Source of the DNA: Eubacterium sp. MSJ-21
Lineage (GTDB): Bacteria > Bacillota > Clostridia > Lachnospirales > Lachnospiraceae
DNA: 64,000 nt
Direction: 5' to 3'
Assembly (NCBI RefSeq): GCF_018918185.1
Contig: NZ_JAHLPZ010000010.1
Coordinates: 62,001-126,000 of the forward strand
Positions within the stretch are counted from its first letter, which is position 1. Each line of letters starts with the position of its first letter. Both the position numbers and the translations under genes were made by a program. A model generated the notes under the pieces. That model saw only the letters and a list, made by a program, of their open reading frames with translations. It was not told where the DNA came from and did not search any database. Positions 51,723-60,700 of this stretch are shown here, piece after piece.

Positions 51723-53078
51723 TTGGTTAAGACGTTACAGAAGAAGTTCATAATCACAGCGATGATTGCAATCACCGTGTTACTCGTTGTGACGCTTGGT
51801 GCGGTCAATATATTCAATATCAGCCGGCTTCGAAATGAGATGAACAATACGCTTTCGGTGCTCGCGGATAATGATGGGATGCGTCCGGGAGAGAATGCGG
51901 ATACCCCGCAGCCAGCAACGGAGACGGACGTACAGAAAGTGCCGACGGATGGTACAATTGGCACGGAAATGATTACACCGCCGGATGCAGAAAGTGGTGA
52001 CCAGCCACAGCCACCGGATGCACCGGGTGATAAGCATCCGAATCTGTTCAACCCGGAAATCAGCGAGGATATGGCGATGGCGGCACGATATTTCCTTGTG
52101 CGGTTTGATACGGACGGAAAGATCGTCTTTACCGATGTAAATAACATTTCTTCCGTGGATGCAGATACGGCAGATGCTTATGCGAAGGAAGTGTATGCAT
52201 CCGGAAAGACATCCGGGAAAAAGTATAATTTCCGGTATCGGGTGCAGGCAACCCGAGACGGCCGCGGAACGAATATCGTATTTTTGAATGTGAGCAGTGA
52301 TAGGCAGTCGATGTTTGCGGTGCTGTTGATTTCCAGCCTGATTTTCATTGTTGGATGGGGGCTCATGCTGCTTTTGGTTATCCTGCTTTCCAAGCGTGCG
52401 ATCCGTCCGATCGCAGAGAATCTGGAGAAACAGAAGCAGTTTGTTACGGATGCAGGGCATGAGATCAAGACGCCACTTGCGATTATTCTCGCGAACACGG
52501 AAGCGATGGAACTGCATAACGGCGAGAGCAAATGGAGTAAGAACATTCGGAAACAGACCGAACGCCTGTCGGGATTGATGAAGAATCTGCTTACGCTGGC
52601 GAGGATGGAAGAAGGAACAACCCCCGTTGTGATGACTGATCTGGATATGAGCAGGCTTACAAGAGAAGTGGCAGATACCTTTGTGGAATCCGCAAAACTG
52701 AAACAGATTGAACTTCAGACAACGATTGCTTCGAATATTAAGCTGCATGCAAATCGCGAGGAGATGACGCAGCTTCTTACGATTTTGTTGGATAATGCTA
52801 TTAAATATTCTGTTGAACAGGCAGATATTGTGCTTACGCTTGCCAAGCGTGGTAAGGATGTGACACTTTGTTGTGAAAATATTTGTGAGAAGCTGCCGGA
52901 TGTGGAAGCAGACCGGCTCTTTGACCGTTTTTACCGCTCGGATGCCGCACGCACCCAGAAGAGCGGTGGCTACGGCATCGGACTCTCCGTTGCACGTGCA
53001 ATTGTCCAAAACCACAAAGGAAAAATCACCGCCGAATATAAGGATAACAACCGAATTATCTTCAAGACAGAACTTTAA
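51723..53078 (+). CDS. Sensor histidine kinase
   Basis: 451 residues, TTG start directly after the regulator stop codon. One helix (about 9-30), an extracytoplasmic domain of about 165 residues with a Pro/Asp/Thr-rich stretch (PPDAESGDQPQPPDAPGD), a second helix (about 199-222), then a HisKA with H246 in GHEIKTPLAIILA and an HATPase ending in GGYGIGLSVARAIVQNH. The low-complexity part may loop near the wall. Signal unknown. A promoterless region and a hairpin element follow. Confidence 0.94.
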   Translation: MVKTLQKKFIITAMIAITVLLVVTLGAVNIFNISRLRNEMNNTLSVLADNDGMRPGENADTPQPATETDVQKVPTDGTIGTEMITPPDAESGDQPQPPDAPGDKHPNLFNPEISEDMAMAARYFLVRFDTDGKIVFTDVNNISSVDADTADAYAKEVYASGKTSGKKYNFRYRVQATRDGRGTNIVFLNVSSDRQSMFAVLLISSLIFIVGWGLMLLLVILLSKRAIRPIAENLEKQKQFVTDAGHEIKTPLAIILANTEAMELHNGESKWSKNIRKQTERLSGLMKNLLTLARMEEGTTPVVMTDLDMSRLTREVADTFVESAKLKQIELQTTIASNIKLHANREEMTQLLTILLDNAIKYSVEQADIVLTLAKRGKDVTLCCENICEKLPDVEADRLFDRFYRSDAARTQKSGGYGIGLSVARAIVQNHKGKITAEYKDNNRIIFKTEL

Positions 53079-53164
53079 CCAAGCGTTATGTTAGTCAAGA
53101 ATTTAACCGCGTAAAATTTGCATACATAGCAGACTGTATTAAGGAAACTAATAAATTAAATAGT

Positions 53165-53339
53165 ACGAAACGTAAATAGAACCACAGGCTTTTATAATTC
53201 TAAAGCAGACCATTGAAACACGTTGGTACTTAATGAACGACAAACTTGTTTGGCGTGAATTTAGTACCACTACGTGTTGAAGTGAGCGAGAGCGCGTCTG
53301 CGTAGAAATATAAAAGCTTGTGGTTCTTTTCAGTTAAGA
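53165..53339. repeat. Full-length hairpin element, second copy
   Basis: Inner 19-nt arms AGAACCACAGGCTTTTATA (53178-53196) and TATAAAAGCTTGTGGTTCT (53309-53327), one mismatch. The left 13-nt spacer ACGAAACGTAAAT matches CCAAAGTGTAAAT of the 30.3-kb copy in 9 of 13 positions. The core shares ATTCTNAAGCAGACCATTG and GAAGTGAGCGAGAGCGCGT. Internal stems covary with the other copy: AACACGT/ACGTGTT here against GCACAT/ATGTGC there. The rest of the gap, 53079-53437, is AT-rich and must hold the promoter of the VTC operon (possibly TATACT at 53377). Confidence 0.78.
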
Positions 53340-53437
53340 GTATATTTCTCTAAGGTAAATTTAAGGTTCCCCCACTATACTCATCTCCAGAGCAGGAAAT
53401 CCTGCAACGATAACCGGATACGTCTGGAGGTGAGACG

Positions 53438-54118
53438 ATGAATTACAGACACGAATTAAAGCATGAGATAACTTACGGCGACATGCTTTCTTTGCGAAGC
53501 CGCCTGCATATCATTGCACATGCTGATACGCATGGGGAAAACGGAAAATATCATATCCGGAGCCTGTATTTTGACAATCTGTATGACAAGGCGCTTATGG
53601 AGAAAGTAAATGGCGTCAACTGTAGAGAAAAATACCGCCTGCGCTACTACGATGGAGATATATCCGTGATCCATCTGGAGAAGAAATCGAAGATCAACGG
53701 ACTATCCTGCAAACAGAGTGCGCAGGTGACCGCAGAGCAGGTAACCCGTATTCTGCGCGGCGATATCGCATGGCTGCAGGAGTCAGAGGAACCGTTGCTG
53801 CGCGAGTTTTACACGAAGCTTGTAAATCAGGACTTACGTCCGAAGACGATTGTCGATTATACGCGGGAGGCATTTACCTATGCACCCGGGAATGTCCGGG
53901 TGACGATGGACTATGATATACGAACAGGCATGTATGGGTTGGATTTCTTGAATCCGGCGTGTGTCACGCTTCCCATCATAGAAGATCACAGGATCTTGGA
54001 AGTGAAATGGGACGCATACCTGCCGGATTGTATCCGCAGTGCCGTCCAGCTTGGAAACCAAGGCACACAGAGCTTTTCAAAATACGCGGCATGTCGTGCC
54101 TATGAATATGCCGGTTAG
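53438..54118 (+). CDS. VTC-domain polyphosphate polymerase
   Basis: 226 residues, single VTC domain of the CYTH-like tunnel fold. Basic and acidic tunnel residues are visible in RHELKHEITYGD, SLYFDN-like IRSLYFDNLYD, REKYRLRYYDGD, HLEKKSKINGLSCKQS and PKTIVDYTREAF. Eukaryotic Vtc4 makes polyphosphate from ATP; bacterial members always occur with DUF4956 membrane proteins, as here. Cytoplasmic. GGAGGTGAG ribosome site. First gene of a three-gene operon. Confidence 0.92.
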   Translation: MNYRHELKHEITYGDMLSLRSRLHIIAHADTHGENGKYHIRSLYFDNLYDKALMEKVNGVNCREKYRLRYYDGDISVIHLEKKSKINGLSCKQSAQVTAEQVTRILRGDIAWLQESEEPLLREFYTKLVNQDLRPKTIVDYTREAFTYAPGNVRVTMDYDIRTGMYGLDFLNPACVTLPIIEDHRILEVKWDAYLPDCIRSAVQLGNQGTQSFSKYAACRAYEYAG

Positions 54119-54165
54119 GAACAACCGATAAAATGAGAATGACGGGAAGAAAAAGGAGGAACCCT

Positions 54166-54834
54166 ATGGGATTTGGAGATATTTTTAAATCAAGTTTTTT
54201 GGAGAATATAACGAGTGTGAGTATTCTGGATATGGTGATTGCTTTGGTGCTCGCATTTGGAATCGGAATGTTTATTTTCTTTGTCTATAAGAAGACGTAC
54301 TCCGGTGTGATGTATGCGCCGGGCTTCGGCGTGACGCTGGTCGCGCTCACGATGATCACAACCGTTGTGATTTTGGCGGTGACTTCGAACGTCGTGCTGT
54401 CGCTTGGTATGGTCGGTGCGCTTTCTATCGTGCGTTTCCGTGCGGCAATCAAAGATCCGCTTGATATCGCCTATCTGTTCTGGGCGATCGCAGTTGGCAT
54501 TGTGCTTGCGGCAGGCATGCTTCCGCTCGCCTTGATCGGCAGTCTTTTCATCGGTGTGATGCTGCTTGTATTCGTGAACCGGAAATCGCATCTGCATCCG
54601 TATATTCTGATCGTGCAGTGTGACGGGCATGACAGCGAGGTCAAGGTGCGTGAATTCATGGAGAAGCAGGTAAAAAAATGCGTCGTCAAAAGCAAGGTCG
54701 CGCAGCCGGGATGCGTGGAGCTCAATCTGGAGGTGCGCATGAAGGATGACAATGCGGATTTCGTCAATATCCTGTCCGAGATGGACGGTGTAAGCAGTGC
54801 ATCGCTCGTGAGCTTCAACGGAGAATTTCTCTAG
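54166..54834 (+). CDS. DUF4956 membrane protein
   Basis: 222 residues. Three to four N-terminal helices (MVIALVLAFGIGMFIFFVYK; GVTLVALTMITTVVILAVTS; GIVLAAGMLPLALIGSLFIG) with the DUF4956 signature SLGMVGALSIVRFRAAIKDP, then a cytoplasmic ACT-like alpha/beta domain (about 145-222). It may anchor the VTC protein at the membrane. ATG 54166 follows AAAAGGAGG; an upstream in-frame ATG at 54133 is less well placed. The CotH gene starts 11 nt later. Confidence 0.92.
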   Translation: MGFGDIFKSSFLENITSVSILDMVIALVLAFGIGMFIFFVYKKTYSGVMYAPGFGVTLVALTMITTVVILAVTSNVVLSLGMVGALSIVRFRAAIKDPLDIAYLFWAIAVGIVLAAGMLPLALIGSLFIGVMLLVFVNRKSHLHPYILIVQCDGHDSEVKVREFMEKQVKKCVVKSKVAQPGCVELNLEVRMKDDNADFVNILSEMDGVSSASLVSFNGEFL

Positions 54835-54845
54835 GAGGTGATGCG

Positions 54846-56627
54846 ATGGTAACCAGCAGACATATTGACAAGATTTGCTGCATCATTTTGATATTTACAA
54901 TCCTTCTCACCGTCGTATTCTGCAATGCGGAAAGTCTGGGCGTAAATAAGCTTCCGGTCACGATGGGATATGAGAAGAAGCTGTTTGATACGTCCAAGGT
55001 GCATACGATCGACATTGTGATGGATGACTGGGATTCGTTTATCGAGGGCTGCGAGGATGAGGAATACGTGTCCTGCGCAGTTGTGATCGACAACGAGGCA
55101 TACAAGAATATTGCGATCCGTGCAAAGGGCAATACATCCCTAAGCTCGGTTGCTGCGTATGGCAATGATCGATACAGTTTCAAGCTTGAGTTCGACCACT
55201 ATGACAGCGGAAAAACATATCATGGTCTGGACAAATTATCACTCAACAACATTATTCAGGATAACACGTATATGAAGGATTATCTGTGCTATCAGATGAT
55301 GGGGTATATGGGCGTCGATGCGCCGCTTTGCAGCTATGTCTGGATTACCGTAAATGGCGAGGCGTGGGGCCTGTACCTCGCAGTCGAGGGCGTGGAGGAC
55401 AGCTTCTTAGAGCGCAATTATGGTACATCCTATGGAGAATTGTATAAGCCGGACAGCCAGTCAATGGGCGGCGGCCGCGGAAATGGTGCGGATATCTCGG
55501 AGACGGAATTGGCAGAACAATTCTTCGGTGACGACACAGCAAGTAACAGTGATGCAGCAGCGGATGAACAGAAGATGGATCCGCCGACAGGAACAGCGTC
55601 TGACGGTCAGAAGATGCAGAGATCAGATGGTGACATGGGCGATAAACAAGGTGGTCCGGGCGGCATGGGAAGTGATGATGTATCTCTCATCTATTCCGAT
55701 GATGAATACAGCAGCTACAGCAATATATTCAATAACACGAAAACCGACATCACAGACGAGGATAAGGACCGTCTGATCGCTTCGCTGAAGTCGCTGAATG
55801 AAAATTCGGATATCGAAGATGTGGTAAATGTGGACGAGGTGATACGGTACTTTGTCGTGCATAACTTTGTCTGCAATTTCGACAGCTATACCGGCTCGAT
55901 GATTCATAATTATTATCTGTATGAGGAGGATGGGCAGCTTTCTATGATCCCATGGGATTATAATCTGGCGTTTGGTGGTTTTTCCGTCGGCGGCGGGGAC
56001 AGTGGTTCGGCAACGCAGATGGTAAATTATCCGATCGATACTCCGGTATCGGGCGGAACCGTAGATTCTCGTCCGATGCTTGCGTGGATCTTTGCAGATG
56101 AGAGCTATACGGAGCTGTATCACTCGTATTTTGATACCTTTATATCCGAGTATTTTGAAAGCGGATATTTCGAGAATCTGATCACACAGACGGAGAATCT
56201 GATTGCCTCTTATGTCGAGCGGGATCCGGCGAAATTCTGTACGTACGAAGCGTTCGAGACAGGCGTGGATACGCTCAGGTCGTTCTGTCTGCTCCGGGCA
56301 GAGAGCATCCGGGGACAGTTAGACGGCACAATTCCTTCGACGAGCGATGGACAGCAGGCAGATGATACGACGCTGGTTGATGCCTCTTCCATTTCCCTGA
56401 CCGACATGGGAAGCATGGGGCAGGGCGGCGGACAGATGCCGGGAGGTGGTGAGCGCCCGGATATGCCAGATGGTGGAGGACAGATGCCGGGAGGCGGTGA
56501 ACGACCCAGTGGTGGAAGCGCACCAACCCGACCGGACGACAATAATGGATCGATTCCAGGAGGCGGAAGTCCACCCGAAAAGCCGGAAGGAGCTGAAACG
56601 TTTCATGAACACAGCGTATCTGAGTAG
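54846..56627 (+). CDS. CotH-family kinase-like secreted protein
   Basis: 593 residues. One N-terminal membrane/signal helix (ICCIILIFTILLTVVFC), then a CotH domain (about 35-440): IAIRAKGNTSLSSVAAYGND, FKLEFDHYDSGKTYHGLDKL, LYLAVEGVEDSFLERNYG and the MIPWDYNLAFGGF motif with the metal-binding Asp. An acidic Gly/Asp/Met-rich insert interrupts it (about 205-290), and the C-terminus is a Gly/Pro low-complexity tail (GGGQMPGGGERPDMPDGG). CotH proteins are atypical protein kinases; here with VTC and DUF4956 it forms a widespread trio. Confidence 0.9.
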   Translation: MVTSRHIDKICCIILIFTILLTVVFCNAESLGVNKLPVTMGYEKKLFDTSKVHTIDIVMDDWDSFIEGCEDEEYVSCAVVIDNEAYKNIAIRAKGNTSLSSVAAYGNDRYSFKLEFDHYDSGKTYHGLDKLSLNNIIQDNTYMKDYLCYQMMGYMGVDAPLCSYVWITVNGEAWGLYLAVEGVEDSFLERNYGTSYGELYKPDSQSMGGGRGNGADISETELAEQFFGDDTASNSDAAADEQKMDPPTGTASDGQKMQRSDGDMGDKQGGPGGMGSDDVSLIYSDDEYSSYSNIFNNTKTDITDEDKDRLIASLKSLNENSDIEDVVNVDEVIRYFVVHNFVCNFDSYTGSMIHNYYLYEEDGQLSMIPWDYNLAFGGFSVGGGDSGSATQMVNYPIDTPVSGGTVDSRPMLAWIFADESYTELYHSYFDTFISEYFESGYFENLITQTENLIASYVERDPAKFCTYEAFETGVDTLRSFCLLRAESIRGQLDGTIPSTSDGQQADDTTLVDASSISLTDMGSMGQGGGQMPGGGERPDMPDGGGQMPGGGERPSGGSAPTRPDDNNGSIPGGGSPPEKPEGAETFHEHSVSE

Positions 56628-56695
56628 AATTTGCAGTAAATTATATTCGATACACACGAAAACCATAGTAAATACAAGACTGAAAACGATTTCAC

Positions 56696-56730
56696 AAGAT
56701 GGTGGATTTTTGAATCTGCCATCTTTTTTT
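56696..56730 (+). terminator. Terminator of the VTC/CotH operon
   Basis: AAGATGG...GATT and AATC...CCATCTT arms, followed by seven T residues. The rest of the gap to 56911 shows no gene and no SAM riboswitch. Confidence 0.88.
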
Positions 56731-56911
56731 ATGTAATTCTTGTATAAAAACAGCGTTAAATACGAACATTTACTGAAAAATCATGGAATGCCGGCGCGTG
56801 TGTGAAATGGTTTTCAGAAACATAGATTTATTTTTCCGGATAACGTCTGTATGATAGCGATAACGAAATGATCATTTTACAGACGAAGAAAAAGAAAAGG
56901 AGTATACGCAT

Positions 56912-58093
56912 ATGGGAAAATTATTTACATCAGAATCAGTGACAGAGGGACATCCGGATAAGATTGCAGATCAGATTTCCGATGCAATCTTAGATGCATT
57001 ATTGGAACAGGACCCATATTCCAGAGTGGCGGCGGAGACAACCGTGGCAACCGGAATCGCCTTAGTGGTCGGAGAGATCACAACAAAGGCTTATGTAGAT
57101 ATCGCCAAGATCGCCAGAGATACGATCCGCGAGATTGGTTATGTGAACAATGTAGACGGTTACAATGCAAATTCGATTGCGGTACTGACTTCCATCGATG
57201 AGCAGTCTGCCGATATCGCACTTGGTGTGGACAAGGCATATGAATCCAAGCAGGCAGGCGTAACCGAAGACTACGGAACCGGTGCCGGTGATCAGGGAAT
57301 CATTTTTGGCTATGCGACAGATGAGACGCCGGAATACCTTCCGCCGGCAATATCCTTTGCACACAGATTGACAAGACAGCTTACAAAGGTACGGAAGGAT
57401 GGCACGCTTTCTTACTTAAGACCGGATGGAAAATCACAGGTAACGGTAGAATTCGGCGAGGACGGACAGACAGTAAAGCGGATTCACACGATTGTCATCT
57501 CGACGCAGCATGCCGAGGACGTAGGTCTGGAGCAGATCCGGCAGGATGTACTTACCTATGTGATAAAGCCTGTGATCCCGGCGGAGCTTTTGGATGCGGA
57601 TACGATCTATTATGTCAATCCGACCGGAAGATTCGTGATTGGCGGTCCGCAGGGGGATTCCGGACTTACCGGAAGAAAAATCATCGTAGATACTTATGGC
57701 GGAACCGGACGTCATGGTGGCGGCGCATTTTCCGGCAAGGACCCAACGAAGGTTGATCGTTCCGCCGCATATGCTGCCCGCTGGGTTGCAAAGAATCTGG
57801 TTGCCGCAGGCGCAGCGAAGAAGATCGAGGTAGAGCTTGCTTACGCAATCGGTGTGGCAAAGCCGGTATCCATCGCAGTTGAGACGTTTGGAACAGGAGT
57901 GATCGAGGATGAAAAGATTGTGGAGATTATTGACAGGGTATTCGATTTACGACCGGCAGCGATTATTGATGCGCTGGATCTTCGAAGACCAATCTATAAG
58001 CAGACAGCAGCGTATGGACATTTTGGGCGCACAGATATCGACCTGCCTTGGGAACACCTGGATAAGGTAGAGGAGATCAAAAAATATCTCTGA
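56912..58093 (+). CDS. metK: S-adenosylmethionine synthetase
   Basis: 393 residues, full length. [20 protein letters not shown], the [12 protein letters not shown] methionine/ATP loop, [10 protein letters not shown] and the [19 protein letters not shown] phosphate loop are all intact. It makes SAM from methionine and ATP. Start behind AAAAGGAG. An ABC importer and a radical SAM enzyme follow on the same strand after 53 nt, so it may supply SAM to that operon. Confidence 0.98.
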   Translation: MGKLFTSESVTEGHPDKIADQISDAILDALLEQDPYSRVAAETTVATGIALVVGEITTKAYVDIAKIARDTIREIGYVNNVDGYNANSIAVLTSIDEQSADIALGVDKAYESKQAGVTEDYGTGAGDQGIIFGYATDETPEYLPPAISFAHRLTRQLTKVRKDGTLSYLRPDGKSQVTVEFGEDGQTVKRIHTIVISTQHAEDVGLEQIRQDVLTYVIKPVIPAELLDADTIYYVNPTGRFVIGGPQGDSGLTGRKIIVDTYGGTGRHGGGAFSGKDPTKVDRSAAYAARWVAKNLVAAGAAKKIEVELAYAIGVAKPVSIAVETFGTGVIEDEKIVEIIDRVFDLRPAAIIDALDLRRPIYKQTAAYGHFGRTDIDLPWEHLDKVEEIKKYL

Positions 58094-58146
58094 TCGCACC
58101 GTGACGCAGCAGTTTATGAAAGAAAATCAGAGGGAGTATGAGACAT

Positions 58147-58902
58147 ATGATAAAAAAGATTTTGGAGAAACTCGAACAGCTTCTTCCCATAATTATACTT
58201 TTTCTTATCTGGTATCTGGTGACGGAAAGAGAAACGTATAACAGCCTTCTCTTTCCGAGACTCACCCAGGTCGCAGAGACCGCCGCGTGGAAGATCAAGG
58301 ATGGTTCGCTGTTACTCGCAATCGGAATCAGCCTGCGGCGTGTGATAACCGGATATGTGATCGCTGTGGTGGCGGGAGTTGCGCTGGGAATTCTGCTTGG
58401 CTTGTCAAAGCATATGTACAGACTTACCGATCTGATCATTCAGATATTAAAACCGATTCCGCCGATTGCATGGATTCCGCTTACGATCCTGTGGATGGGA
58501 ATCGGAGAGAACTCAAAGGTATTTTTGATATTCCTTGGTGGCTTTTTCACCATATTATTAAATACACTCGACGGAATCCGTTATACCGATGCCAAGCTTC
58601 TGGAGGTTGCGGAGGTGATGGAGACACCGAGGTTCAAATATATTTTCAAGCTTGTGATTCCGGCAGCCTTTCCTTCGATCTTTACAGGACTCCGGGTAGC
58701 GATGGGAACCTGTTGGACCTGTGTGGTTGCGGCAGAGCTTGTTGCATCAAGCAGCGGTGTTGGATATATGATATCCAATGCGAGAAATTTCGGGCAACTG
58801 GATGTGGTGATCGTAGGTATGATCTCCATCGGAATCGTCGGCAAGCTCATGGACGTGCTGTTAAGACTTGTGGAAAGGAGGGTGCTCAGATGGAACTATT
58901 AG
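58147..58902 (+). CDS. ABC importer permease (SsuC/TauC type)
   Basis: 251 residues from ATG 58147 (AGAGGGAG site; ATG 58138 is an alternative). Five to six helices (LLPIIILFLIWYLVTE; VITGYVIAVVAGVALGILLG; VVIVGMISIGIVGKLMDVLL) and the EAA loop of the nitrate/sulfonate/taurine branch (KLLEVAEVMETPRFKYIFKL). It pairs with the overlapping ATPase gene and a NMT1/SsuA-like binding protein. Substrate is probably a sulfonate, nitrate or pyrimidine-like compound. Confidence 0.92.
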   Translation: MIKKILEKLEQLLPIIILFLIWYLVTERETYNSLLFPRLTQVAETAAWKIKDGSLLLAIGISLRRVITGYVIAVVAGVALGILLGLSKHMYRLTDLIIQILKPIPPIAWIPLTILWMGIGENSKVFLIFLGGFFTILLNTLDGIRYTDAKLLEVAEVMETPRFKYIFKLVIPAAFPSIFTGLRVAMGTCWTCVVAAELVASSSGVGYMISNARNFGQLDVVIVGMISIGIVGKLMDVLLRLVERRVLRWNY

Positions 58903-59660
58903 GGAAAAATTACCTGAAGGTCGAAGCCTTATCCAAGCGGTTCGGGGATGTCTGCATCTTGTCGGATATCAGCTTTTCCGTGGCGAAGGGTGAGTTTGTC
59001 TGTATCGTCGGCAGTAGCGGCTGCGGGAAAAGTACCCTGCTCCGCAGTCTGTCCGGACTTGATACGGCATACGAAGGACGCATCACCGTAGATGATCAGG
59101 AAGTGAAAAAGCCGACCAAACATATCGGCTATATCTTCCAGGAAAACCGCTTGTTCCCGTGGATGACGGTCGAAGAAAATGTCGGATTTTCACTGGATAG
59201 CGGCACCCGTGAAGAAAAACGACGCAAGGTGTCCGAAGCGGTTGCTATGGTTGGACTTAAGGAAGCCGTTCGGCAATATCCGAAAACCTTGTCCGGCGGC
59301 ATGGCGCAGCGGGCAAACATCGCCAGAACACTGGTAAACAAACCGGAAGTGCTCTTGTTGGACGAACCATTTGGGGCACTCGATGCTTTTACGAAAATCA
59401 ATCTGCAGGAAAAACTCTGTGAGATACGGAGTGCAGAAAAAACAACGATGATCATGGTAACCCATGATATCGAGGAGGCAATCTATCTTGCCGACCGGAT
59501 CATCATACTCGACAAAAATCCGGGTGTGATCAAGAAAATCATCAAGGTAGACCTGCCAAGACCGCGAGATCGGAATGGAAATTATTTTAATGATCTGCGC
59601 AAAGAGATCTACGGATATTTCTTTGAGACAAAGGAAATCGTGGAAGACTACAATATTTAA
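58890..59660 (+). CDS. ABC importer ATP-binding protein (SsuB/TauB type)
   Basis: 256 residues from ATG 58890, overlapping the permease by 13 nt with AAAGGAGG upstream. Walker A GSSGCGKST (about 39-47), signature TLSGGMAQRANIART (about 133-147), Walker B LLLDEPFGALDA (about 155-166) and H-loop VTHDIEEA. The DEPFGALDAFT sequence is specific to the nitrate/sulfonate/taurine importer family. Confidence 0.94.
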   Translation: MELLGKNYLKVEALSKRFGDVCILSDISFSVAKGEFVCIVGSSGCGKSTLLRSLSGLDTAYEGRITVDDQEVKKPTKHIGYIFQENRLFPWMTVEENVGFSLDSGTREEKRRKVSEAVAMVGLKEAVRQYPKTLSGGMAQRANIARTLVNKPEVLLLDEPFGALDAFTKINLQEKLCEIRSAEKTTMIMVTHDIEEAIYLADRIIILDKNPGVIKKIIKVDLPRPRDRNGNYFNDLRKEIYGYFFETKEIVEDYNI

Positions 59661-59685
59661 TATTATAGATTAGGAGGAAATGCAT

Positions 59686-60690
59686 ATGAGAAAATTAAAG
59701 AGAAGCTTAGCACTGTTATTTGCGACTATATTTACGATCGGGATGCTTTCCGGCTGTAGTGCTTCCAAAGATACGAAATCCCAGGATCAGACAGCTTCGG
59801 CGCAGACCTTAAATATTGCAATCCAGCCGGTGGTTGGATATCTTCCGGCTTATATCCTGAAGGACAGCGGGGCGCTGGAACAGGCACTCGCAGATGCCGG
59901 GTATGACGTGAAAGTAACCTATACGGAATACGAGTCCGGCCCACCGGAGAACGAAGCATTTGCGGCAGGACTTGCCGATATCGGACTTATGGGAAATGTC
60001 CCGGCATTATCCGGAATCGCATCCGGGCAGGATCGAAAGATCGTTGGCATCGCATATAACGGCGAGGCAACCGAAGCAATCATTATACCGAAGGATTCCG
60101 ATATCAAAACGGTAGCAGATCTGAGGGGGAAGAAAATCGGACTGGTTGTCGGCTCGATCGCACAGAATCTCGTGTCTGCCGTATTTGAGCAAAACGGACT
60201 GAGCTTCGATGATGTTGAGTTTGTAAATCTGTCTGCCGGAGAACAGCAGCAGGCGCTTGCAAATGGACAGGTCGATGCTGTGGCAACCTGGGAACCGACG
60301 ATCTCCAAGCTTACAGCCGACGGAAGTAATGCTGTACTGGCAGATGGAACCGGCGTATTCTTGGGCGAAAATCCGATTATCGCCCGTGGTGCATATGTAA
60401 AGAGTAACCCGGAAATCGTGCAGATCTTTCTCAATGAATATAAGAAAGCGGCACAGCTTTTGACAGAGGACACGGAGAAATATGCCAAGGAATACAGTGA
60501 CTATTTCGGATTAGATGCGTCCATTGTAAGTGCGGCACTGTCAAATGCAAAGCTGCCGATCGCGATCACCGATGCGGATGTGACGGATCTGCAGCAGACA
60601 GCCGCATTTCTGAAAAATGAAAATCTCGTAACAAGCGAGGTAACGGTAGCCGATTATGTAGATTTCACATTTAGCGACAGCTTAAAGTAG
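59686..60690 (+). CDS. ABC importer substrate-binding lipoprotein (SsuA/NMT1 type)
   Basis: 334 residues from ATG 59686 (AGGAGG at the correct distance; ATG 59680 is too near). Lipobox LSGC with Cys at about 25. The NMT1/SsuA fold is seen in LNIAIQPVVGYLPAYILKD, EAFAAGLADIGLMGNVPALS and LRGKKIGLVVGSIAQNLVSA. Such proteins bind sulfonates, nitrate or HMP-type molecules. Its operon with a radical SAM enzyme is unusual and may give a clue to the ligand. Confidence 0.92.
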   Translation: MRKLKRSLALLFATIFTIGMLSGCSASKDTKSQDQTASAQTLNIAIQPVVGYLPAYILKDSGALEQALADAGYDVKVTYTEYESGPPENEAFAAGLADIGLMGNVPALSGIASGQDRKIVGIAYNGEATEAIIIPKDSDIKTVADLRGKKIGLVVGSIAQNLVSAVFEQNGLSFDDVEFVNLSAGEQQQALANGQVDAVATWEPTISKLTADGSNAVLADGTGVFLGENPIIARGAYVKSNPEIVQIFLNEYKKAAQLLTEDTEKYAKEYSDYFGLDASIVSAALSNAKLPIAITDADVTDLQQTAAFLKNENLVTSEVTVADYVDFTFSDSLK

Positions 60691-60700
60691 GAGGGCATGC

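Noticed and set aside
56731-56911. SAM riboswitch upstream of metK
   Set aside because: None of the SAM-I core features (paired GAG/GGYGG segments and a kink-turn) are visible in the leader, and no leader terminator is present there beyond that of the previous operon.
58287-58889. Long N-terminal extension of the ABC ATPase
   Set aside because: The frame upstream of 58890 overlaps the permease gene out of phase and encodes Cys/Asp-rich nonsense; ATG 58890 with AAAGGAGG is the real start.
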